From the NCBI GenBank assembly GCA_012845835.1, contig JABAKD010000020.1, forward strand, positions 19,637,606-19,701,605: DNA of 64,000 nt, given 5' to 3'. A program made the translations under genes and the position numbers. This document shows positions 22,779 to 33,500 of the stretch, piece after piece (the stretch's first letter is position 1; every line of letters starts with the position of its first letter). This stretch comes from Undaria pinnatifida. Lineage: Eukaryota > Sar > Phaeophyceae > Laminariales > Alariaceae. The notes under the pieces are model-generated. The model did no database searches and was not told the origin of the DNA. It worked only from the letters and a program-made list of their open reading frames with translations.

Positions 22779-23462
22779 TACCGGGTGAGAACAGCAGTAT
22801 GTACGACGAGCATGAACGCCAACTGACGGCATTGGCAAACACACAACATCAGGTGCATGCAGCAGCAGTAGCCGAAGGGCGAAACTTCTAGCACATACTG
22901 CAGCAACTAGTAGCAACCAGAACCACAGCAGATAGCTCAAAGTGCAGTACGAGTGCAGTTGGCAAGTTTAGTCGTACACGCATCACTCTGTCCAATAGTC
23001 TATATATAACAGCATCTCAAGCAGGTAGAAGAGCCGTCTCTTCGGCCTTCGGCCTTGGCTTTAGCACGGCCGCTGACACTCCAGGCAGCCTCTGCTGTAG
23101 GCATGAACGAGTGCGGTTGATTCGCAGCGAACTATCCCGCTGTGCTCGCCTCTATGTTGCCATTGTCCGTGCCATTTCATGTCACCTCCCTTCTGTTTTG
23201 AGCTCGTCGTCGTGCCGTCGAGGTACGAGGAAACCCGTACGTACTGGGTGAGAACAGCAGTATGTACGACGAGCATGAACGCCAACTGACAACATTGGCA
23301 AACACACAACATCAGGTGCAGCAGCAGTAGCCGAAGGGCGAAACTTCTAGCACATACAGCAGCAACTAGTAGCAACCAGAACCACAGCAGATAGCTCAAA
23401 GTGCAGTACAAGTGCCGTTGGCAAGTTTAGTCGTACACGCATCACTCTGTCCAATATATAAC
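22779..23462. repeat. About 220-bp direct duplication with 470-bp offset
   Basis: Sequence 22,779-23,010 recurs at 23,242-23,462 almost unchanged (GGTGAGAACAGCAGTATGTA at the start, GCATCACTCTGTCCAATA at the end). The first copy has three extra bases in the GCA run. The intervening 230 bp is unique. The leucine-rich open frames in both copies follow from the duplication and lack coding support. 21,993-22,778 shows no gene; it includes a GC-rich patch at 22,500-22,680. Confidence 0.85.
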
Positions 23463-23879
23463 AACCGTTTTATGTTCATATTGATGGAGAAAAAAATACC
23501 AGGTCGTATTACATTTATTTCCTGTAAGAATGATACGTCGTACGAGCGGACGTTCTGATTCTGGTGCCGTGAGACCATCGAGCACACCGCATGTTTTACC
23601 CAAACAAGAGCCAACAAGAGGCAGCGCACAGGGGCCCCCAACACAGAGACACGTGACAACCACGGCCAGCTGTCGGTCGCGTAATTGTCCGGTGGTCCGT
23701 GCTTCGGTGGGTGTATCGGAAGTCGTTCGTAGTACTGCTGTAGATCGTCGAAAAACCACGTGGCATCGTGCTGGTGGCAAGACTCGCCAGTAGACCCCCC
23801 AAAATGTATTTACCTTTTCTTTTTCTTGGCCCCATGCACCCATTTATTTCCTTTCCTTTCTCTTCTTTGTTTGTTTCTT

Positions 23880-24235
23880 TTTTCCAATTGACTTACGTCT
23901 GTTGTGCGCATGCGTAGTGATAGATACCACGTGTAATATATACGTGGTAGTCTTTCTTGGGTGGCAAGCGGTATAGTCGGTTTTCCCAGGCGCGAGTAAT
24001 GAGACGTATGCACCGGTATGGACCTGGCACATTGTAGACTGACTCCCGATTTCACTTTTATATGTTTCTGGTGGAGGCATGAATTGCGTCAGCTGTGACT
24101 TATGCGTGTACCACCTTTGGTTTGTGTTTTTCCCCTAGGGTATTCCTCAGCTCCAGAGTGACTGGAGCCTGTCCTGTGACCACGGACTTGATTATGCGAG
24201 TTAATGTGAGAACGACGACAACAACAACAACTGAA
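23880..24235 (+). repeat. Dispersed repeat A, copy 2
   Basis: Same landmark order as the 12.4-kb copy, from CCAATTGACTTACGTCTG to AACGACGACAACAACAACAA. Confidence 0.85.
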
Positions 24236-24655
24236 ATATTGCCTGTTTCTTGACCTTTCAGCTGCTTCCTGAAAACTTGGTTTTTCTGCCAACACGATTT
24301 TGAACTTTTTCGCGATTTTTTCTTCCTTTTTGTCTAGTAAGTTGAACTTCCTACTGCCGCTAATTGCCGCCTGACAGCTGTGCATTAGTTGCGGAACGGT
24401 CCAGCTTTAGCTTTTCTTTGATTCGCACCATTTGTTTTGTACTTACTTGACGAAGCTTCAGCGGCTGAGATCTGGGCTTGGCTCATCAGCTCGACACCGC
24501 CCAGCACCCCATCGCAGCGCTATAGCTTACAACAACGAAGCGCCGTGCAGTGCCCTGCGATGCCCTGCGGCTCAGCTCAGCAGCGCACCGCTAGCTCAGC
24601 AGAGCGACGCGCTATGCTTTGCCGTGCTCTGCCATCGCGGTCGTTCGTTATTCAT
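24236..24655 (+). repeat. Dispersed repeat B, copy 1
   Basis: The reverse complement is at 47,095-47,530, including TTTCTGCCAACACGATTTTG, AAGTTGAACTTCCTACTGCC, GGAACGGTCCAGCTTTAGC, ATCGCAGCGCTATAGCTTAC and a GCTCAGCAGCGC palindromic run. It abuts repeat A on its left. Confidence 0.8.
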
Positions 24656-24744
24656 GATATCTAAAACTCCGCGTACGCTGATATTTAGGTATTTGGCGCT
24701 TTATTCTATACATATCGCGTCAACCATCGTAATATCATACAATA

Positions 24745-25340
24745 TCAACCCCACCCCCTCGAACACTCCACCCTCTCTTTACTCACTGATTGTACGACTT
24801 ACCCCAGGATATACATGATAAACTGATGTATTATTTCCAAAAATGTCACATTTATCCCCTCGAAATAATGTATAGTTTCCAGGCACATATTGAGCTGCCC
24901 CCCCCCCCCCCCCCCCCCGCCCCAACCCCCCCCCCCCCCCCCCGCCCCCAATAATATACTGGTGCCAAAACCGTCAGATTTATCCCCTCGAAAGGATTTA
25001 TAGCTTACATGCACAAATTGCCCCTTTCCCCCCCCCCCCCCCGCCCCCCTCCAAACCCGCTCGCTTTTGATCAAAACCAGGCCCCCCTTTCCCTTCACAG
25101 CTGTCAGATTTTGTCCCCCTCAGAAACGGGTTTTATAGTTTCCGCGCACAGACTGACTAAAATCATCCTGTTGACCCTGATAGCTACACTGTAGTTGTAA
25201 GGGGAGTCGCCGACCTATATCCTTAATGAAGACACACAACTCGTAATGCGCGCGATCGGAGTATCACACACAGCTTGCAAAGATGAGTTTCGACGAAATC
25301 TTCGATCTCACAGCTGGAGTGTATTTTAATTTTTATAATA
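24745..25340 (+). repeat. Dispersed repeat C with long C runs, copy 1
   Basis: Matches in reverse orientation the stretch 57,845-58,500 through TATACATGATAAACTGATGT, ATTTATCCCCTCGAAA, TCAGATTTTGTCCCCCTCAG, TCATCCTGTTGACCCTGATA and AGCTTGCAAAGATGAGT. It contains C runs of up to about 19 near 24,898-25,042, which make spurious proline- or glycine-rich frames. Confidence 0.85.
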
Positions 25341-26994
25341 TGGGGGAGGGAATGTAATCTCTATGCAAAGATCCTGTTTTAAAATCATTTGTCAGCCGGC
25401 CGCCCCGGTGGTCTATTAATAATAATAGTGGTTTACCCTCGAATATTACTAACGTTTGGTTGTCCTTGAGTTCGACACCCACCACGATGAGATTTGACTT
25501 TATTTGCAAAAATGCAAAAAAAAAAACAGGCATCAATCAACTGCTGAGAGCGCCTAGCAGCGTGGGTTGGTTCGACGCGAGTCGACGAGGGAAGAAAATG
25601 CTGGATTCTCCTGGCGGTAAAAATGAAAGCACGTGCCGAAGTGGGGAGGGAGGAGGAGGGCCCGCTATTGACCCCGGATCTGAGTTACTACTGGGAGGGA
25701 GCGCGAGAGTGGTGCGGGGATAATAAATGGGATGAAGAAAAAAAATGTCGCAAAGGTATATTATTATTACTACCAGTAAATAATATGTCAGTCTCTAGGA
25801 AATACGCACGGCACTATCAGCAGTCGTCATGGTAGACACTCCGGATATTATGCATTGAGGGGACGCGTCCAATTTCGACAACGTGAAAGCCCCCACGAAG
25901 AAAAGACAGCAGACACACATATCCCGCCTTCCCGAGAAAAAACAGAGAAGAAGCGCTACGTCAACCTCCCGTACGAGCAAAGCCACCCCCGCACCAATCT
26001 TAGACAACGCCGCCTCAACGAGAGATCGCCCTCCTCTTCTACGTTTTCCTCCTCGCCCGCGACCACGCAGACCAATCAATGGGACAGCCTTCACGTAACA
26101 AACAAAGCAATCTTCTTCCAAAACCTCGCCGGCTGACATGGCCTCATGTCGACGTTTGATGCAAACCGACTTTGCATCCTGTCGACTTCGAACCTCCATT
26201 GCCACGGGGACAGCAGTGCAGTCTCTTCATTAATGCCAAGGCCTCTTTTTTTTCGCCTAGAGGCGACGCAGGTTCTCAATAATACTCTTTTCGGTATTTT
26301 TGTTTGATAGACGCCAACTTTTACTTGACGGCGCATTTAATAGTTTGTTTCGCCTATCCTTGCCTTCTTTGTTGTATAATATTACGTTTTTTCTTTTGTC
26401 AAAGCATGACTTTCAGAATCCCATGTTCGTATGAAACTCTTGGCATTACTTTAAAGTTCAATGCATGCCAAATCGGACAGCTACACCTTAAGTGGTCGAA
26501 GTGCTGCCCTGCCCTACCCGAAGCATGGGCGCCGGCGAATGCCGGCGCCCATGCGGAGCCCTTGTACGAAGTAATACTGTTCGCTGAAGCGATAGGCCTC
26601 GGCAATCCATCGCGCACACGAGATCACCAGAAAACGCCGAACAGCACATTGCCCGGGAGAAAAACAGGGTGGGGATTGGGATTGAGGCTGGGGCTACCCC
26701 ATGCGATTCTATAGACTAGTACTAAAATAGCACGGTAAGGATGCATCCACAGTTTCCTCATCACCACACTTGAGCTTCGAGTGGTGTTTCTCAATCCCAA
26801 AACTGATGTGGAGACAAATGAAAGTGCAACCCAGTGATAGTTGAAAAATCCCAACAAAAAAAGATCAAACAGGAAACAGGGGGAAGCTTTTATGTTCTCG
26901 AGCTGCGAGACGCCAGCCACACCGATGACTCCGGCGGGCGCAGGCCTGCAGAGGGACGGGAGGAAGGAGGTGGCCTTCAAAACCCAACCGCGCC
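25341..26994. other. No supported gene; contains a perfect 14-bp hairpin
   Basis: 26,523-26,554 is a perfect inverted repeat: GCATGGGCGCCGGC, loop GAAT, then its complement. Open frames on both strands at 25,855-26,205 are charged and low in complexity and conflict with each other; none could be supported by splice sites. Confidence 0.55.
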
Positions 26995-27098
26995 CTAAAA
27001 TTCCCGTCCAGAGCGAAAAGAGCCTCCACTCCGTGCAATTTCGTTCACGTACTCCATCTCGCTTAGAACCAGGTCGAACCGCGTGCGCACACTACACG
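26995..27098 (-). CDS. Possible terminal exon, unidentified gene
   Basis: On the minus strand a good acceptor with pyrimidine tract (ACCTCCCCTCCAG) is followed by 104 bases ending in TAG at 26995. It reads VRTRFDLVLSEMEYVNEIAR, then GGSFRSGREF. No family is recognised. The donor-side partner exons are not found, so this could be chance. Confidence 0.3.
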
Positions 27099-27364
27099 CT
27101 GGAGGGGAGGTGGGTCCCTTAGAGACAGAGAGGTCGGGGCTCCTGGTTCCGCTGGGACCCGACGGTGCTCGCGAAGGGCGAGGCCTCAGAGATGCAGGTG
27201 GTCGCTGTGCCACGCAGAACAAAAAAAAATGGCCGGCGTATCACGCACCTTGTAAATATGAGTATCGTCCCCAATTTATCGAACTCACAACTGAGACGTG
27301 TTCAGAACTTTTCTTTTTTTTAAATGGGAGCCACCGACCTATACTCGTAGTCTATCTTATTTAA

Positions 27365-27722
27365 TTGACTTGCGTCTGTCGTGCGTATGTATGCGTTGTG
27401 ATAGATACTACGTGTAATATAGACTATACGTGTGGTAGTCTTTCTCGGGTGGCAAGCGGTATAGTCGGTTTCTCCAGGCGTGAGTAATGAGACGTACGCA
27501 CCAGTATGGACCTGGCACATCGTAGACTGACTCCCGATTTCACTTTTATATGTTTCTGGTGGAGGCATGAAATGTGTCAGCCGTGATATATGCGTGTACC
27601 ACCTTGGGTTGTGTTTGTGTTTTTCCCTAGGGTATTCCTCAGCTCCAGAGTGACTGGAGCCTGTCCTGTGACCACGGACTTGGTTATGCGAGGTAATATG
27701 AGAACAACAACAACAACAACAA
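27365..27722 (+). repeat. Dispersed repeat A, copy 3
   Basis: Runs from TTGACTTGCGTCTGTCGTGC to AACAACAACAACAACAAC with all the landmarks of the 12.4-kb copy. It is preceded at 27,245-27,300 and followed at 27,822-27,872 by the AAGATGAGT...CACAGCTGACG end motif. Confidence 0.85.
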
Positions 27723-27872
27723 ATCTTTCATGAGGATCAAACATATAACACGCGTGAACGACCTTCCGGAAATTTGTGCAAGTACTAACTGTATATTAGT
27801 GAAAAATAGATGTACTACGCAGCTTGCAAAGTTGAGTTTCAACCGTTCCATCGATCGTACTCACAGCTGACG

Positions 27873-30309
27873 TTCTTCAATTTTTATAAAATGGGACAGG
27901 CCGTTTCAGCGATCTTATGCCCAAGATTTGTCTTATTCTAAATCCCTTTGGGATTCAATTGACTGTTTCGGCTATTCCTGAAATCACTCTTTTTGACAGC
28001 CGTTTTTTCCCCGCGTTTTTTACAGCTCCTTTTATTACCGAGGTTGATAATCCCAGCTCAAGGAATCCACGATCATGCGCTCTGTCGTGTTCCCCAAGTC
28101 CCTTTGGGCCTGTGGGTTCGCTGTGGGGGGAGGCTGTGGTCGTCATGCGACATCCGGGATGCATTCCCGGGTTTCCCATGATTTGATTTGCATCTTGATG
28201 GGAAAACGGATACTACTGCTGCTTGCTCTGAGATAATCGCGCACAGCAGCCATTCTCTTGTGGTCTTTGTGTCGAGTCTTTGGTCGTCGGTGAGCCTCGA
28301 GTTTGACAGTGTAGGGTCTGTCACCCCGGGTCAAGGGCTGACAGCTAATACCAGGTACACGTTTCTCTGGTGTCAACTCTCCTGTTTGGGTGATCATCTC
28401 ACAATTAAGTCGAGATTCAAAGCCCGACAGTTCCTAGTATCGCGGCGGCGGTGGCTTCACGCGTATCACTCTTTATGGTGGCGGCCTGCGTCGTGTGGTT
28501 GATGCTGTAACCGTCACTGGTTTTGCCGTTTGTTCCGTCTGGAGTCCCAAAGCGTCAGGTATGATGTAACCAACGCGAAAGACAAAAAAACGCGCAAGAC
28601 AATTTGTCACAATTTTTTCTATGAACATAAAAAAACGTTTGTTCGGGGCCACCCGCAAACAAGAAAAGGACGCCTGCGTGTGTGATACCAGAGACATACG
28701 TATGACACGTTCAAGGGTTATTTATATCGGGCAGTAATCAATGCGTTACCGGTGGCACGTACAACCGATGTGCCACCGGTGGCACGTTTTTCAACTTCCA
28801 TTAATACTTTGAAGTATTAAATTAGACCTGACCATAAACACATCAAACATAAGTAAACACCGGTGCTAGGCCGGATGGTCAATCCGGTGGCACCTCAAAA
28901 GACGAAAGAAAGTGGCACGAGCGAACGAACAAAAGCCTTAAGCACCCTCACTCGCAGATCCAAAAAAAAGAAAACTGCCGCCGAGACCCGTGTGTGTTCC
29001 CACCAATACATGCGTGGGGGGGGGGGTTGCGACAGTCCGTCTGCATTGCCGCAATCAATACAAACGGGCAACGAAAGCAGCCAACGGCGCCTAAGGACCA
29101 AAGGGTTTCAAAAACATCGACGGCGGTTATACCTACTGTAACTGTAACTCCTCTGGACACTTTTGCTACACTTCTACGTACCTCTCTTTCTTTCTCTCGT
29201 TCTTTCTTTCTTTCCCCTCCCCTCTTCCCATGACACGAAGTGCGACAATCGTACCCTACGCATGCCTAAACGTTTATCCTTTGGGTCTCAAAACTTCCCA
29301 CCAACCCGCTTACTACAGCTACAATTATATATTTAAGGGATCTTTCCATTTCACCCATTTCACCATTTGTACAAGCCATCTCAGTGCGCGGCGCTACGCC
29401 ACGCGAGGATAGCATGCCCATACCGTATATCGCTGTGGTATTAATTAATAGGATAGGGTCTCCTGGACAAAATCCAACAAATAAAAAAAAAACACCAGCT
29501 GCAAAAGCAACATCAAGTCGCATCAAATTCTTGCTCCAAAGTGTGAATTTGGTCCGAAAATTATGCCCCGATGAACCGGATTCTAGCTACCGCACGACGC
29601 AGCACCCGAATAGAGCCAGCCCCACGAGCATCTTTTCCCCGAGCCCGATACCTTTAGGCTATGACTGAAGTCTATGAAAACAAGGCAATCCTTTCAGAAC
29701 TGCAAAACAGTATTCCACGCTAATTCCAAGTATTTAGTTCCCCAAAACATCGATGCAGTTCTAAAGGGGTTAAGCCCACGGTCATAATGTTAGCCCACAG
29801 AGCCCTACTAAGCAGTTTTCGAACAGGACCTCAACTCGTCGTGTCCTTCGAACCTCGCCCCAACAAAACGGGTGTTTCTCCGTTTCCGAAACTCGCCTAG
29901 CTTCTTGCGTCCGTTTTCAGACAGCACGCAAGCATTTCCGTGTGGTGATGGCCATAATATACTGTACATCGAGACCCCAGGAACACTTGCGCGTTTTCCC
30001 CTCTGGCTCCCACGGAGAACAACACCCAAGAGGCGTTTCCCACATCTAGCAATCTTGCGTATTGGTACAATAGACCATTGGTGCGTCGGGCGATAACGCC
30101 GCTCCAACTCACCGCAGATCCAAGAAATCGCAGCACTCGCTGCAGCAGCAGCAGCAGCAGCAGCACCACCACCTCCACAGCCCCCATCACGTCGCGAAAA
30201 CACGCGCACACCACACGTCAGACACCAGTTGTCGCGCGCGCAACAGAGAGATAGCCCTGCACAGGCTTCCAAGGGCAATACCATCATAAGAGGAAACACC
30301 ATTTTTCGC
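27873..30309. other. No supported gene downstream of the cyclase
   Basis: Holds an 18-bp near repeat TGCCACCGGTGGCACGT around 28,745-28,790, a (TTTC)n run at 29,180-29,215 and a (CAG)n run at 30,140-30,170. Minus-strand open frames around 29,808-30,302 contain the CAG-derived Ala run and give no recognisable domain. Confidence 0.5.
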
Positions 30310-30512
30310 TCTTTGTCGGCGCTTGCACAGGCACACTATTAATAGAGACACATCCAACAACTTATCTCACTCGATGTCGGCGCTTGAACAGAAGCACTAG
30401 AGAGAGAAACCCAAAACCTTTTCTCACTCGTTCTCGGCGCTTGCGCACGCAGATACACTCACACCACATGGTGTCGTCGGCATCGTCGGCGCTTGCACGG
30501 ACCGATACAGCC
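30310..30512 (-). repeat. Degenerate 50-60 bp repeats after the cyclase stop
   Basis: Reading with the gene, CAAGCGCCGA recurs four times (30,488, 30,436, 30,375 and 30,317 region), mostly followed by an AC..GAGTGAGA-like segment. It begins a few bases after the TAG at 30516, so it probably forms much of the 3' untranslated region. Confidence 0.7.
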
Positions 30513-30515
30513 ACA

Positions 30516-33500
30516 CTACATGGTTTCGTCGGAAAGGTCGGAGTCATCGTCGTGCAGGGCCCAAGCTTCGGCTATGGCGCCAGTAAGCTCTTCAGCGTCG
30601 ATGTCGTTGACGCACACCGCGTGGCCGATCCCATCCTTGAGGAGCGGCACGCGCTGCTTTCCGTGGCGGTGTTCCACGGCATCCGCCAGACCCTGACCAA
30701 CAAAGGCAACCACGCGAGGAGAAAACACGATTACAAAGTAGAAAACATCTTAAATAGCCCGCCAGTGCCAGTCAAAAACGGAAAACGCCTTTTACGGCCG
30801 CTAGGTAACCTCGGGAGGAGTAATGACTTGGTTATATTGGTGTAACAAGTAGCTCGTCAGTCGGCAAGGAAAGAGGGTCCCACCGGCGCAAGACAACCAC
30901 GGAAGAAACACAAGTTTGAAAAAAATAGAAGCAGTACGTAGCTGGCCGGTCAGCAAGGACAAGAAAACCCACGAAGAGAAACCATGAAAACAAAATAAAC
31001 GTTTGTTAGAAAGAAAAAGTAATTGATTCGAGGTCAGCAAGGCAAACAGGTCTTGCCAGCGCAGGTCGAACCTCGAAAATAACAATTTTGATCAAAAGTA
31101 ACACCAGGTACTATTATAAGTAGCTCGCACATCAAAATGGAAAAGGCCCCCTCTGTGGTCTGCAAGCACGGGAGGACTATAATTTGACGAAACAACCGCA
31201 AGCAGGTCGTCGTCACTCAGCAAGGGAAATTGAAAGGAAGGGAGCCCGCGAACAGCGACCGACGGGAGTTAAAAATAAAGCAACACACCAGGCTGTACAC
31301 ACGCCATGGGCCCTCCAATAAAAAAAAAAGCTCTGAGCAAGGTACAAAAATAAAATAAAACACACTATAGTCACACCAACCATGAGCATGGGGCGAAAAT
31401 ACAGGAGTCAGTGTAGCGCCAGCGCCCGCCGCAGTGCATGCCATATTTTTCAAGTATTGTTCCATAGCTTCCCCAAAACAGTGAGCCTCCTCCCTCATTT
31501 CGATGCTAGCTTGTTTCTTGTTTAGCAGCACCGCAATCTATTGTGTCTCCAGAATCCGCCCCGCAATCTCCACTCTGTCCTCATTCTTCACTAATACTAA
31601 GGCTGGCCTCACTGAAAAACTGCGCCTTCGCGGCGTAAAACAAAACAAGGTACTTGGTATTGCGCGAGCGCTAAGAGCGCTTAAATAAAGCTTCCTGCAC
31701 CAAAAGCGAACAACAGACCACCTGTACTATTAACAAAGCGCGAATGAATAAGCTGCCATACCTGGACGAAGGCCATCCCTTCCCTATATTGTGAACATTT
31801 TGAAACACGAAAAATGACCCGACACTCTGTTCTCTACCTGGCACATGCTTTCGCGTGTGTTGGACCGAATCGGGCTCGCTTTCGTAGGTGTACTTCCGGC
31901 CTTTTGGTAAGATTTTGGGAAACGGTAAAGTATCTAGACCCTTTCTTTCGCCAGGGGCATCGCTCAAAATTTTGGGCGTGTTGTCGCCTTTGGACATCAA
32001 AAGCAGGAAGGTATTTCCAGAGGTATTTCGTCGTTTCACTCCCTTGTGCAATCATCTTCTGAACATTATATTACACCAGGAGGTGTAGTTTTACAAAATA
32101 CAATACGACTGGGAGATAGAAGACTTCGTCGAAACTCATATCTGCAAGCTGTGCGTGATTGTGTGGTACGTACTCCGATCGTACGTGTAAGGGGTCTATA
32201 TATGTCCTCGTGAAGGATAACATCGGTCGGCGACTCCCCTTGGTGCCATTACTAGCTACTACCTACTACAGCAGTAACCTCAGGATCAACAGAGTGATCA
32301 TGCACGTAATACATATGGTCTACATATTTGTAACATCGGATGGTAAAACATGTATGTACTAGTACTCGTATAATTAGACTAGTCACCTTGACCATTAGCG
32401 CGAGCTCCACGCCCTCGTGAATGGTAGGTAGGCCGATGTCCTTCATCACGCGGAACACCCTGTTGAGTACCGCCTGCGAGATCATCCCACGGCGCTTGGC
32501 AATGACGAGGCATAGGAAGCCGTCCACGTTCACCGCCTCGCCGTGCATGATGTCGGCCGAAGGCAGCATCTCAATGATCTTGCTGAAAGTGTGCCCGTAG
32601 TCCACGCAGCTGGAAAATTCGACAAAAAAAAAAACAGAGCGCACCCTATGTCAAAGAATTTTCCAGGACAGCGAGGGAATAAAGCGAGAGCGCAAAATCC
32701 CGCAAAAAAAAACAAGAGACCCGACGACCTGGCCTGGCCGCCGCGCTGATATTTGAGGATAGCTTTAACGCCCTCTCATTGGCCGAGGGCTATGTGGTGG
32801 TCCGTAGATCGGAATATATATGTACTTTTTGTAATCGAACAGCGACGCAGCCGCGTTTCTCGTGCGTTTTTCGCACGATGTGGGTCCGGGTTGGGGTCAG
32901 GGTAAGGTTAGGGATTGGGTTGAGTCTACGCCCGTACTTTTATCCCATCCACAAGCGCTTCCTTTTCCCACGCTCTCTTTTACGACCTAGTGCTTTCCGC
33001 TAGTCATTTGTTTAGGCAACAAAAAGTCCCTACGAGCACGAGTATGCACTCGGGCGGATTCGGACTTGCATCATTGTCCTTAGCCGGGACGAGATTCACC
33101 TACTACTTCATAGGGGACGCCTTCTCTACACGCTCGAGTACCCGGGTACCAAATCTGGTTATGCTGGCCGTACCCGGGTATTCCAACCCACTCAAGTACC
33201 CGGGTAGTCCTACCCGGATATTCATACCCAGGTGAGTACCGAGGGGTAGTCATACCCGGGTACGTACCCGGGTATCCTCAGAAATGTACACTATGCCTCA
33301 CAGCCTTGCCAGGTTAAGGCAAAATCTACGGCACCGTCAAGGACGTGCCGTTTCCGTTTAAGCTGCGCGAAGAAGCCCATCCAACAGCAAAACTCACGAG
33401 GACGCTGTGCCAAGCACAAAACTCGTCAGGAAGCCCAACCCAATCACAAAACTCTCACGAAAGCTCAGCCAACCACATAACTCACCGCTCCAGCCTGTGC

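Noticed and set aside
22717-23462. Leucine-rich membrane-like frames in both copies of the duplication
   Set aside because: Frames are short, derive from a GCA-rich stretch, lack start context and splice sites, and merely repeat with the duplicated DNA.
24799-25098. Glycine- or proline-rich frames, also at 58,147-58,799
   Set aside because: Come from long G or C runs in repeat C, which differ in length between copies.
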